From assembly GCA_003505715.1 (NCBI GenBank), contig DNXU01000002.1:9715-17287 (forward strand): 7,573 nt of DNA, read 5' to 3'. Under the pieces are notes generated by a model. It saw only the letters and a program-made list of their open reading frames with translations. It searched no databases and was not told where the DNA came from. The translations under genes and the position numbers were made by a program. Positions 1-6,596 of the stretch are shown here, piece by piece; within the stretch, counting starts at the first letter, position 1; the number at the start of each line of letters is the position of its first letter. Source of the DNA: Cyanobacteria bacterium UBA8803. GTDB lineage: Bacteria > Cyanobacteriota > Cyanobacteriia > Cyanobacteriales > Coleofasciculaceae.

Positions 1-111
1 AACCCAAGGTTTTGACTTAGCTCTTTAATTGGCATTGATGAACCCGATCAAGGCGTTCAGCCTCGCACAATTTCAGTTCTAGCAGGATTGTTTGAAGAGG
101 AGCAACTATGA
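1..111 (+). pseudogene. 3' end of an unidentified, possibly frameshifted upstream reading frame
   Basis: A frame open from base 16 ends with TGA at 109-111, overlapping the ureC ATG as ATGA, a typical translational-coupling junction. It encodes a tail ending in [10 protein letters not shown] and containing GIDEPDQGVQPR. No ATG, GTG or TTG lies in this frame after the TGA at 13-15, so it cannot be an intact short gene with an ordinary start. The neighbouring frame reads TQGFDLAL from base 2 and stops at 26-28. Adding one T to the T run at 24-26 would join the two into one continuous frame. That suggests a one-base deletion, or an assembly error, in an upstream gene. The tail does not resemble the UreA or UreB ends I know. 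With so little of the gene in the window, the reading could also be coincidental. Confidence 0.3.
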
Positions 112-1826
112 GTTACAGAATGGATCGCCGTGCCTACGCTGAAACATACGGTCCAACGGTAGGCGATCGCATCCGTCTGGCTGATACCGAATTATTCATA
201 GAAGTAGAACGGGATTACACCACTTATGGAGATGAAGTAAAATTCGGTGGCGGTAAGGTAATTCGCGATGGGATGGGACAATCACCTATATCTAACGCGG
301 ATGGGGCGGTGGATACGGTAATTACTAATGCCTTAATCCTAGATTGGTGGGGCATTGTTAAGGCGGATATTGGGATAAAAGAAGGAAAAATTTTTAAGAT
401 TGGGAAGGCGGGTAATCCTTATATTCAAGATAATGTCGATATTATTATTGGCCCTGGGACTGAAGTGATAGCCGGGGAAGGACATATTATTACTGCTGGC
501 GGAATTGATACCCATATTCATTTTATTTGTCCCCAACAAATAGAAGTGGCGATCGCCTCCGGCATCACCACCATGATTGGTGGCGGTACGGGTCCAGCAA
601 CTGGCACCAACGCCACCACCTGTACCCCTGGACCTTGGCATATTTACCGGATGCTACAAGCTGCTGATGCGTTTCCGGTGAATTTAGGATTTCTGGGTAA
701 AGGCAATAGTAGCCAACCCCAAGGATTAGTAGAACAAGTTTTAGCAGGTGCAATGGGATTGAAACTACATGAAGATTGGGGTACGACACCTGCTGCCATT
801 GATACCTGCTTAAGTGTGGCAGATGAGTATGACGTGCAAGTGGCGATTCATACCGATACTTTAAACGAAGCAGGATTTGTCGAAGCGACGATCGCTGCTT
901 TTAAAAATCGTACCATCCACACCTACCATACTGAAGGAGCGGGTGGAGGTCACGCACCGGATATTATTAAAGTTTGTGGCGAAGGAAATGTTTTACCTTC
1001 TTCTACTAATCCCACCCGTCCCTATACCCTGAACACCTTAGAAGAACACCTCGATATGTTGATGGTATGCCATCATCTAGATCGAGGCATTCCAGAAGAT
1101 GTTGCCTTTGCCGAGTCCCGAATTCGTCGAGAAACTATTGCTGCTGAGGATATTTTGCACGACTTGGGCGCATTTAGCATGATTTCCTCAGATTCTCAGG
1201 CTATGGGACGAGTGGGCGAGGTGATTATTCGCACCTGGCAGACGGCGCACAAAATGAAAGTACAAAGAGGATTTTTACCCCCCCCAATTGGGGTAAGTGG
1301 GGAAAACGATAATTTTCGAGCCAAGCGATATATTGCTAAATATACTATTAATCCAGCCATTACTCACGGCATTGCCGAGTATGTAGGTTCTGTAGAAGCA
1401 GGAAAGCTAGCAGATTTATGTCTATGGAAACCTGCATTTTTTGGGGTGAAACCGGAGATCGTGATTAAAGGAGGTGCGATCGCCTGGTCCCAAATGGGAG
1501 ATGCCAACGCCAGCATTCCCACGCCTCAACCAGTTCACATGCGTCCGATGTTTGGTAGTTTTGGCGGAGCGATCGCAGCCACCTCCGTTACCTTTATTTC
1601 TAAAGCAGCATTAGACCAAGCAATCCCTCAACAAATTGGCCTGCAAAAACCTGCGGTTGCTGTTGCTAATACGCGACAATTGAGTAAGCGAGACATGAAA
1701 CTGAATGAAGCGTTACCTCAGATGGAGGTCGATCCGGAAACCTATGAAGTAAGGGCAGATGGGGAGTTATTAACCTGCGAACCTGCAACAGTTTTACCAA
1801 TGGCACAGCGGTACTTTCTGTTTTAG
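108..1826 (+). CDS. ureC: Urease subunit alpha (urea amidohydrolase catalytic subunit)
   Basis: Catalytic subunit of the nickel urease, a cytoplasmic enzyme that hydrolyses urea to ammonia and carbamate together with the beta and gamma subunits. The 572-residue protein is close to the family's usual 567-570. All active-site residues are visible, each two positions later than in the Klebsiella enzyme: nickel ligands H136 and H138 (THIH), K219 (GLKLHEDWG; the carbamylated lysine), H248, H274 and D362 (SSDSQAMGR), and the flap C321 with catalytic H322 (MVCHHLDRG). The substrate-side GGGHAPD is at 279-285. The ATG at 108 has a good ribosome binding site (GAGGAG, 97-102, five bases away) and overlaps the stop of the preceding frame; the in-frame Met5 is a less likely start. 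No ureA, ureB or accessory genes are in the window. An oddity at residues 389-399 is described in the findings. I see no clear terminator after the TAG. Confidence 0.98.
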   Translation: MSYRMDRRAYAETYGPTVGDRIRLADTELFIEVERDYTTYGDEVKFGGGKVIRDGMGQSPISNADGAVDTVITNALILDWWGIVKADIGIKEGKIFKIGKAGNPYIQDNVDIIIGPGTEVIAGEGHIITAGGIDTHIHFICPQQIEVAIASGITTMIGGGTGPATGTNATTCTPGPWHIYRMLQAADAFPVNLGFLGKGNSSQPQGLVEQVLAGAMGLKLHEDWGTTPAAIDTCLSVADEYDVQVAIHTDTLNEAGFVEATIAAFKNRTIHTYHTEGAGGGHAPDIIKVCGEGNVLPSSTNPTRPYTLNTLEEHLDMLMVCHHLDRGIPEDVAFAESRIRRETIAAEDILHDLGAFSMISSDSQAMGRVGEVIIRTWQTAHKMKVQRGFLPPPIGVSGENDNFRAKRYIAKYTINPAITHGIAEYVGSVEAGKLADLCLWKPAFFGVKPEIVIKGGAIAWSQMGDANASIPTPQPVHMRPMFGSFGGAIAATSVTFISKAALDQAIPQQIGLQKPAVAVANTRQLSKRDMKLNEALPQMEVDPETYEVRADGELLTCEPATVLPMAQRYFLF

Positions 1827-1915
1827 ATGTAAAGAATATCTCTATTTAAGTCCTGTGCTACCAACCATGATATAGTTGGCAATCGTTAATCCTACAACAA
1901 ACTGGCTTTTTCTCA

Positions 1916-1943
1916 ATTACCAATCACCCATCACCCATCACCA
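1916..1943. repeat. Heptanucleotide tandem repeat, four units
   Basis: Four 7-bp units follow one another: ATTACCA, ATCACCC, ATCACCC and ATCACCA. This matches the short tandemly repeated repetitive sequences common in cyanobacterial intergenic DNA. It lies in the 271-bp gap between ureC and the next gene. The rest of that gap holds only weak inverted repeats (CCAAC 1861-1865 with GTTGG 1875-1879; ACCTCT 2001-2006 with AGAGGT 2022-2027), with no T tract to support a terminator. Confidence 0.75.
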
Positions 1944-2097
1944 AATTAAATAGGCAAAAAGTCGTAATTACCTTTTAACCAACAATCTCCAATCCGATAG
2001 ACCTCTGGCTACTCCCAAGAGAGAGGTAATACCTTGCTATTGATTTTAAAGTAGCAGTAGAAAGGAAATCAGCTCCTAGATCGGAGGAAATTGACCA

Positions 2098-2916
2098 ATG
2101 CTTCATCAATATCCTGAGAGTCGTATTGCTAATGGCGGAAATATCCGTGCTGTAACCCTTGGCATAGGACTAATGGTGCTGTTGCTTGTTGCTGTCACGA
2201 GAAATCAACCAGGCGCAGTTATGACTGGGGTTGATGAAAATGTTTCGGCTCTGGAATTGACTGATGAAACAAACGAAGTGTTGGGCAAAACCGTAACAAT
2301 GAGAGGGAAAATTGCAGAAAAGGTAGGTAATAATGCCTTTACTCTTAGGGATGACCAGCTATTAGATGGTCAAAAAATTTTAGCGATCAATGCTTCCAAC
2401 CAGCCTTTTGAACTACCTGCTGACAGCGAAATAGAAGTTCAAGTGATGGGTGAGGTTCGCAATTTTCATAGGGCTGATATTGAGAGAGAATTTAACTTAG
2501 ACTTGCAATCAGACCAGTCTAACTATAGAGAATACGAAAATAAAACAGCGATTATAGGTCAATCATTGACACTAGCGCCAGACCCGGCTGAAATTACCGA
2601 AAATCCTAGCCAATTCTACAACCAACCCCTTGCCATAAGGGGGAAAGTCAGCAAGATTATCAGTTCTAATGTATTCATGATAGATGATGAGGAAGTAGTG
2701 GGCGATCGCGATTTGTTGGTCGTGAGTCCAGTCAGCCCCACCCTAAATGAAGGCGACAAAGTTGTAGTCAATGGCAAGCTTCGACCCTTCGTAGCTGCTG
2801 AATTTCAGAGAGATTACGATTTAACCTGGGATTTGGATCTGCAAAGGCAACTGGAAACAAACTATTTCGACCGACCTACCCTAATCGCTGAATCCTCGTT
2901 CCCATCTGTAGAATAA
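2098..2916 (+). CDS. Membrane-anchored protein with two tandem OB-fold-like domains, function unknown
   Basis: A 272-residue protein that I do not recognise as a named gene. After a short polar N-terminus, residues 18-34 form one hydrophobic helix (TLGIGLMVLLLVAV). This is likely an uncleaved anchor with the rest outside the membrane, because no signal-peptidase or lipobox site is obvious. The remainder is an internal duplication. Repeat 1 (about 56-136) runs from GKTVTMRGKI through NNAFTLRDD to VQVMGEVRNF and FNLDL. Repeat 2 (about 167-248) runs from NQPLAIRGKV through SNVFMIDDE to VVVNGKLRPF and WDLDL. The order of beta strands, with a glycine after each edge strand, suggests OB-type barrels; this is inference from pattern, not a database match. 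The ATG has a strong ribosome binding site (GGAGG, 2083-2087, ten bases away). The gap of 271 bp from ureC suggests a separate transcript. HIP1 occurs inside the gene (2702), so it looks native. Confidence 0.85.
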   Translation: MLHQYPESRIANGGNIRAVTLGIGLMVLLLVAVTRNQPGAVMTGVDENVSALELTDETNEVLGKTVTMRGKIAEKVGNNAFTLRDDQLLDGQKILAINASNQPFELPADSEIEVQVMGEVRNFHRADIEREFNLDLQSDQSNYREYENKTAIIGQSLTLAPDPAEITENPSQFYNQPLAIRGKVSKIISSNVFMIDDEEVVGDRDLLVVSPVSPTLNEGDKVVVNGKLRPFVAAEFQRDYDLTWDLDLQRQLETNYFDRPTLIAESSFPSVE

Positions 2917-2951
2917 GGCAGAAGGCTTCAGGGCAGAGGGCGGAGGGGTAG
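2917..2951. repeat. Degenerate heptanucleotide array abutting a stop codon
   Basis: Five 7-bp units (GGCAGAA, GGCTTCA, GGGCAGA, GGGCGGA, GGGGTAG) start at the base after the TAA of the preceding gene. The units are purine-rich and only loosely conserved, so this is a decayed array of the cyanobacterial heptamer type. Confidence 0.5.
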
Positions 2952-2962
2952 AAAGTGTGAAG

Positions 2963-3196
2963 TAGGACTTATGCAAACGCCCCCCTAACCCCCCAAATCT
3001 GGGGGGAACAAGAAAGGCGAACAAGAAATTTCTCCCCCCAGGATTGGCAGGGCTAATTCATGGTCATAGCTAGAAAATTCCTCAGTCTTCTGTACCGAGT
3101 ACAAATTACTCCCCCAACTCCCCAAATTTCTCTATCGACAATAAATCCTCCCTGCCAGGATTGGGGGAGCGGGGGGGGCACGATGCGTAAGTCCTA
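2963..3196. mobile_element. MITE-like element, 234 bp, with terminal inverted repeats and no transposase
   Basis: The left end TAGGACTTATGC (2963-2974) is the inverted copy of the right end GCGTAAGTCCTA (3185-3196), with one mismatch in 12. The similarity continues inward less exactly to a C run at 2980-2985 and an eight-G run at 3171-3178. Both ends carry a TA dinucleotide in the place where a TA target duplication would sit, as made by IS630/Tc1-type transposases; that assignment is inference. Inside are the palindrome CCCCCC(6 nt)GGGGGG at 2989-3006 and an unusual pair of long arms: CTCCCCC and GGCAGGG around 3032-3052 face CCCTGCC and GGGGGAG at 3150-3169. There is no coding capacity for a transposase, so it would depend on one encoded elsewhere. 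It lies between two convergent genes, where insertion does little harm. Confidence 0.7.
2989..3006. terminator. Strong G/C hairpin, possible bidirectional transcription barrier
   Basis: Six C's, the loop AAATCT and six G's form a perfect 6-bp G:C stem. It lies in the convergent gap 73 bp after the stop of the rightward gene. No T tract follows on either strand, so it is not a classical intrinsic terminator. It may still act as a pause or end-processing structure, and it is also part of the MITE-like element. Confidence 0.3.
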
Positions 3197-3249
3197 AATT
3201 AACTACTTCTCACCGAGTAAAGCTATCAAGACTTACAATAGCATATATG

Positions 3250-3325
3250 CAGGGCTATTTCAGGGTAGGCATGATAGATGACTTCATTACCATATCAGTA
3301 ACTCAATTAGAATGAAATAGCCCTG
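3250..3325. repeat. Perfect 13-bp inverted repeat with 50-nt spacer
   Basis: CAGGGCTATTTCA (3250-3262) is exactly repeated in inverse as TGAAATAGCCCTG (3313-3325); the arms extend two more bases with one mismatch. It lies just past the 3' end of the leftward coiled-coil gene, separated from it only by the heptamer array. It could be an end-of-transcript structure for that gene or a small palindromic mobile remnant. No reading frame is visible inside. The remaining bases at 3197-3249 show nothing I can assign. Confidence 0.5.
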
Positions 3326-3370
3326 AACAACTAACAACTAACAACTAACAACTAACAACTAACAACTAAC
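3326..3370. repeat. Heptanucleotide array (AACAACT)x6 that contains a stop codon
   Basis: Six perfect copies of AACAACT (3326-3367) plus a partial unit AAC. It is the most regular array in the window. On the minus strand it supplies the TAG stop (3368-3366) of the coiled-coil membrane protein, so the end of that gene is set by the repeat. It begins directly at the end of the 13-bp inverted repeat. Confidence 0.9.
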
Positions 3371-3944
3371 GATTGTTATTTAACAAAGGTCGTACAATCA
3401 AAAATCCCGTCCCAAATGCTGTTAACACAATCAGGACGATGGCTACGATTAAAAACCAGCCATTGACATCTGAGAGTCCCTCACTAGAGGAAGAAGTGCG
3501 GCGAGAGCGAGTATCTTCCTGTTCAATGACCAGGGTTTCTCTGTAAGGAGCAGAAGCAGGTTCTGATTTCTGCTGAGGAGGGGGTGGGAATTCGACAACT
3601 GGCACATTGGCAGCAGGACGGGGTTCTGGCTGTCTGACGGATGGACGGCGACGTGATTCAACTCCAGTTAAGGGTGTAAAGGCTGCCACAACCTCTTCTA
3701 GATGCTGGGCTGCTTGGAGGACTTTTTCAACTTCTTGCCGCAGTTGTTGATTTTGTTTCAACAACTGCTGATTTTGAGTGCTGAGGGAATCCACCATCGC
3801 CTGTGCTGACTGTAATTCAGCGGCCAGTTCCCGATATACGGAAATGGGGACTGAGGGACAGTAGGCGTTGGATTGGGTTGAGGACGGATAACGTTCAGTT
3901 GGTGGGTTGTACATTTTTGAATCGATCCGGGAATTAGAGGTCAT
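3366..3944 (-). CDS. Coiled-coil protein with one C-terminal membrane helix, function unknown
   Basis: A 192-residue protein if translation starts at the ATG at 3944. The order of parts is: a polar N-terminus with a SVPISVYRELAAEL segment (31-44); a Q- and L-rich coiled coil (about 36-88, with NQQLLKQNQQLRQEVEKVL); a basic, proline-rich linker (about 98-160, including EFPPPPQQ); a membrane helix (about 163-184, WFLIVAIVLIVLTAFG); and a short tail RPLLNNNR. This suggests a tail-anchored protein facing the cytoplasm. The combination looks like a conserved cyanobacterial family, but I know no function. Start choice: the frame stays open to a TTG at 3995 with no ribosome binding site. The ATG at 3944 has GGGG five bases upstream, and the ATG at 3914 (MYNPPTERY) is also possible. 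It lies downstream of thiD in the same direction, 255 bp away, so is probably transcribed separately. Its stop lies inside a heptamer array. Confidence 0.85.
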   Translation of the reverse strand: MTSNSRIDSKMYNPPTERYPSSTQSNAYCPSVPISVYRELAAELQSAQAMVDSLSTQNQQLLKQNQQLRQEVEKVLQAAQHLEEVVAAFTPLTGVESRRRPSVRQPEPRPAANVPVVEFPPPPQQKSEPASAPYRETLVIEQEDTRSRRTSSSSEGLSDVNGWFLIVAIVLIVLTAFGTGFLIVRPLLNNNR

Positions 3945-4199
3945 GGGTGCCCCAAAGCTTGTGTAAGGCAAGAATAATTGAAATTTAAAGCCCAAAACAG
4001 CAATTTTTGCAGAAATTTGCTAACTCTTCAAGCTTGCTTGCACCCATTAGCCAATTTAGGGTTGAGACGGAACAGGGAGACACAGAGGAGGAGGGAGAGG
4101 TAGAGGTAAACAATAATCGTTCACAATTCTCAACGGATTCTCCCCCTTATTGGCAATCTGGAGTTCCTCATCCTTTCCTCTCTCCAAAAGCCCCTCTCC
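3945..4199. other. Intergenic region between thiD and the coiled-coil gene
   Basis: The gap is 255 bp. It contains a purine-rich stretch at about 4068-4105 with repeated GGAG/GAGG motifs and a pyrimidine-rich stretch near 4165-4200 next to the thiD stop. An imperfect palindrome, GCAATTTTTGCAGAAATTTGC-like, lies at about 4000-4020, upstream of the coiled-coil gene. I see no convincing sigma-70 promoter, terminator or RNA gene. The open frame on the plus strand at 4007-4210 looks non-coding. Confidence 0.4.
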
Positions 4200-5024
4200 C
4201 TATTTCCTAGACAGCAATAACGGAAAAAAATGTCCCACAGGTCCGGTTCCCTGGCCAATGTTGAGGGCATACTTCAGTGCAGTTGTAACATAATCCTTAG
4301 CCAATCGCACTGCCTGGAGTAAGTCTTTTCCCAAAGCTAGATTGGCAGCGATCGCGCTACTAAGGGTACAGCCAGTACCATGAGTGTTGGTGGTTTCCAC
4401 CAACTCTGTTGTGAGGGTAGATAGTTCTTGGCCATCAAACCAGACATCAACCCCGCGTAGATTACCCGTCATTGCCCCTCCTTTAACCAAGACAGCTTTA
4501 ACTCCCAGTTGATGAATGCATTGAGCCGCTTGCCGCATATCATCAATGGTATGGATTTCCAAACCGCTCAGCAGCTGGGCTTCGTAGCGATTAGGCGTAA
4601 CAATTGTCGCTAGGGGAATCAGGACGTTACGTAAAGAGGCCACAGCATCATCATCAATCAGTTGAGCGCCTGTACGAGATACCATTACCGGGTCTACCAC
4701 CAGCGGACTCAGATCTAAAGCTTTCACCTGTAAGGCTACAGCGTTAATTATTTCCTGATTTAGTAACATGCCCGTTTTCGTGGCCTGAACGCCAATATCG
4801 CTAACCACTGCTTCAAGTTGGGCCATTACCGCTGCTGAGGGTAAGGCATCAACGCGAGTGACACCTTGAGTATTCTGTGAGGTTATGCAAGTCAGGGCGC
4901 TAGTACCATGAACGCAGTGAAAGGCGAATGTCTTCAAGTCTGCCTGAATTCCAGCGCCGCCACCGCTATCAGACCCAGCAATTGTGAGAGCCACCGATAC
5001 TCTCGATTGAGTTTTAGCTATCAT
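4200..5024 (-). CDS. thiD: Hydroxymethylpyrimidine/phosphomethylpyrimidine kinase (thiamin synthesis)
   Basis: ThiD phosphorylates 4-amino-5-hydroxymethyl-2-methylpyrimidine and then its monophosphate, making the diphosphate that thiamin phosphate synthase joins to the thiazole unit. It is a cytoplasmic ribokinase-fold enzyme. From the ATG at 5024 the protein has 274 residues, the normal single-domain length. Family motifs in order: LTIAGSDSGGGAGIQADLKT (13-32, pyrimidine binding), TKTGML (82-87), VVDPVMVSRTG (109-119, with D111), VTPNRYEA (142-149), VLVKGGA (178-184) and THGTGCTLSSA (214-224; C219 in the anion hole). The frame extends to a TTG at 5042, but neither start has a clear ribosome binding site, and the ATG is the more ordinary choice. 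No ThiE domain is fused. It lies 110 bp downstream of ftsZ in the same direction and could receive readthrough. No TPP riboswitch (thi-box) is evident in the short gap upstream. Confidence 0.96.
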   Translation of the reverse strand: MIAKTQSRVSVALTIAGSDSGGGAGIQADLKTFAFHCVHGTSALTCITSQNTQGVTRVDALPSAAVMAQLEAVVSDIGVQATKTGMLLNQEIINAVALQVKALDLSPLVVDPVMVSRTGAQLIDDDAVASLRNVLIPLATIVTPNRYEAQLLSGLEIHTIDDMRQAAQCIHQLGVKAVLVKGGAMTGNLRGVDVWFDGQELSTLTTELVETTNTHGTGCTLSSAIAANLALGKDLLQAVRLAKDYVTTALKYALNIGQGTGPVGHFFPLLLSRK

Positions 5025-5056
5025 AATTGGCCTGGTTGTCAAGGTTTTTGAAGGGG

Positions 5057-5077
5057 GAATTGGAAATTGGGAATTGG
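5057..5077. repeat. Heptanucleotide repeat (RAATTGG)x3
   Basis: Three 7-bp units, GAATTGG, AAATTGG and GAATTGG, lie between ftsZ and thiD, 33 bp upstream of the thiD ATG. The type is the same as the other heptamer arrays here, but the unit is different. Confidence 0.55.
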
Positions 5078-5104
5078 CAAAATTCTCCCTTGTTTCCCAG
5101 AGTC

Positions 5105-5132
5105 CCCATTACCCATTACCCGTTACCCATCC
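5105..5132. repeat. Heptanucleotide repeat (CCCATTA)x4 just after ftsZ
   Basis: Four units, CCCATTA, CCCATTA, CCCGTTA and CCCATCC, end two bases before the ftsZ stop codon at 5135-5137 (downstream of it on the coding strand). The unit is nearly the same as that of the 1916-1943 array (CCCATCA), so the two belong to one repeat family on opposite sides of the window. Confidence 0.7.
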
Positions 5133-5134
5133 CC

Positions 5135-6397
5135 CTAAGTTTTAGGAAAACGACGCCGTTGCAGAAATTCTGGAATATCCAATCCCGGCCTATTTCTAGG
5201 ATCAGGAGCTGGTAGGGGTTGATTTGGTGTGGGTGAAATAGGTCGCGTGTAACGAGGAGCCTCTCTTACAGCTGGTGGAGAGGGGGTTTCTCCACTAAAT
5301 CCAGTAGCAATTACAGTAATTCTCAGCTCACCCTGGAGTTTGTCATCAATCACTGCTCCAAAAATAATATTGGCGTTGGGATCGACAACCTCATAAATTG
5401 TTTCAGCGGCAGCATTTACCTCATGTAGGGTCAGATCGCCACCACCAGTAATGTTAAAGACAACCCCTCTTGCTCCTTCAATCGAAGACTCCAGTAGCGG
5501 AGAGGAGATGGCCGCCACAGCTGCTTCTCTAGCTCGTGACTTGCCAGAACCCACACCAATACCCATTAATGCCGAACCTGCATCTGCCATCACAGCTCGC
5601 ACATCGGCAAAATCCACATTAACCAATCCCGGAACCGTAATAATATCTGATATGCCTTGCACACCCTGACGCAGGATATCATCAGCAATTCTAAAGGCAT
5701 CTTGAACTGGTGTCTGTTCGGAAATTACCGACAACAGTTTGTTATTAGGAATTACGATCAGGGTATCTACCCGACCTTGCAAAGCGGCAATACCTTCCTC
5801 TGCCTGATTGGTACGGCGACGGCCTTCAAAGGTGAAAGGGCGGGTCACCACTCCCACGGTAAGGGCACCCATTTCTTTGGCTATTTCTGCCACAATCGGA
5901 GCCGCACCAGTTCCCGTGCCGCCTCCCATACCAGCCGTAATGAAAACCAGGTCAGCATTGTCCAAGGCTTGGGCTATTTCGTCGCGGGATTCTTCTGCTG
6001 CTTTTTGGCCAATAGCGGGATTCCCACCTGCGCCCAGACCTCGGGTTAGTTTTTGACCAACTTGTAAGCGTTTTGGAGCATCGGCTTGGGAGAGGGCTTG
6101 AGCATCTGTATTGATCGACCAAAACTCGACCCCAGACACTTGAGAGGCAATCATGCGGTTGACTGCATTGCCTCCCCCCCCGCCAACGCCAATCACTTTA
6201 ATTCTAGCAACGCTACCTGGCACGATATTGTCACTCCTGGTTTGCTCCCTGGGAATTCCCCTGGAATCGTGGGTTTGGCTAAACTGCAACCCAGAATTAC
6301 TGAAGGGATGAGTATTTTCCACTCCCACTGAAAGCTCAGCGTTAAGTGTGATCGGAGAGTCTTGATTGACAAGCCCTAGTTTACTATTAAGTGTCAT
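5135..6397 (-). CDS. ftsZ: Cell division protein FtsZ
   Basis: Bacterial tubulin homologue: a GTPase that polymerises into the cytoplasmic Z-ring and recruits the divisome. The protein has 420 residues. A non-conserved N-terminal extension of about 64 residues, usual in cyanobacterial FtsZ, precedes the core. Core motifs: [12 protein letters not shown] (71-82, nucleotide binding), INTDAQAL (95-102), GLGAGGNP (120-127), the tubulin signature [10 protein letters not shown] (158-167), [10 protein letters not shown] (186-195) and the T7 loop NVDFAD (260-265, catalytic D262 and D265). A proline-rich linker (about 371-404) leads to the C-terminal peptide [12 protein letters not shown] (406-417), the binding site for partner proteins. 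The ATG at 6397 follows no evident Shine-Dalgarno site, common in cyanobacteria. ftsQ lies upstream in the same direction with a 199-bp gap, long enough for an ftsZ promoter of its own. The gene has no HIP1 site, unlike ureC, thiD and ftsQ. Confidence 0.98.
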   Translation of the reverse strand: MTLNSKLGLVNQDSPITLNAELSVGVENTHPFSNSGLQFSQTHDSRGIPREQTRSDNIVPGSVARIKVIGVGGGGGNAVNRMIASQVSGVEFWSINTDAQALSQADAPKRLQVGQKLTRGLGAGGNPAIGQKAAEESRDEIAQALDNADLVFITAGMGGGTGTGAAPIVAEIAKEMGALTVGVVTRPFTFEGRRRTNQAEEGIAALQGRVDTLIVIPNNKLLSVISEQTPVQDAFRIADDILRQGVQGISDIITVPGLVNVDFADVRAVMADAGSALMGIGVGSGKSRAREAAVAAISSPLLESSIEGARGVVFNITGGGDLTLHEVNAAAETIYEVVDPNANIIFGAVIDDKLQGELRITVIATGFSGETPSPPAVREAPRYTRPISPTPNQPLPAPDPRNRPGLDIPEFLQRRRFPKT

Positions 6398-6454
6398 TGC
6401 AATAGGTCAGGGTCGATAATCAACTTTATCAGTTATATGTAGCAATCTGAGTCA

Positions 6455-6483
6455 ACTATAAGGTAAGTCGATGGAAAAACCAA
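6455..6483 (-). promoter_or_regulatory. Candidate sigma-70-type promoter for ftsZ
   Basis: On the minus strand, a -10-like TATAGT (6460-6455, five of six consensus bases) lies 17 bp after TTGGTT (6483-6478, weak -35). It would start transcription about 50 bases upstream of the ftsZ ATG. An overlapping alternative uses TTGACT as -35, which follows TATAG directly, with GATAAA 19 bp further on. This is inference from consensus only. Confidence 0.3.
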
Positions 6484-6501
6484 CGAAGGAGCCGTACAGC
6501 T

Positions 6502-6590
6502 CGGTAAGAGTCTTGAAAATGGCGCTTCCGTTGTGAATCTCATAACTATCCGGCATTGGGGGTGAATTCTCTTTTATAACACTCTTACCG
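6502..6590. repeat. Perfect 10-bp inverted repeat in the ftsQ-ftsZ gap
   Basis: CGGTAAGAGT (6502-6511) is matched exactly by its reverse complement ACTCTTACCG (6581-6590), 69 bases apart. The outer arm lies six bases past the ftsQ stop. The inner arm lies about 19 bp upstream of the candidate ftsZ -35. It could be two half-sites for a DNA-binding protein or a long-loop RNA stem in a ftsQ-ftsZ message. Confidence 0.4.
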
Positions 6591-6596
6591 CCACTA

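Noticed and set aside
1861..1879. CCAAC/GTTGG hairpin after ureC as a terminator
   Set aside because: The stem is only five pairs and no T tract follows.
3059..3072. TCATGGTCATAGCT matches the lacZ-alpha region of common cloning vectors
   Set aside because: Only about 14 bases match and both flanks diverge at once, so vector contamination is not supported.
3060..3197. A 45-residue open frame starting MVIARKFLSLL inside the MITE-like element
   Set aside because: It has no ribosome binding site, runs through the G/C repeats and terminal repeat, and its composition follows the repeats, so it is chance.
4007..4210. A 67-residue plus-strand open frame in the gap between thiD and the coiled-coil gene
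   Set aside because: There is no ribosome binding site, the translation is low-complexity (TEEEGEVEVNNN), and it overlaps the thiD end on the other strand.
5025..5134. Possible thiamin pyrophosphate riboswitch upstream of thiD
   Set aside because: The 110-bp gap is largely heptamer repeats and I see none of the conserved thi-box CUGAGA-type core.
5451..6331. Several plus-strand open frames of 72-130 residues opposite ftsZ
   Set aside because: They are antisense shadows of the strongly conserved ftsZ frame, with no recognisable protein features.
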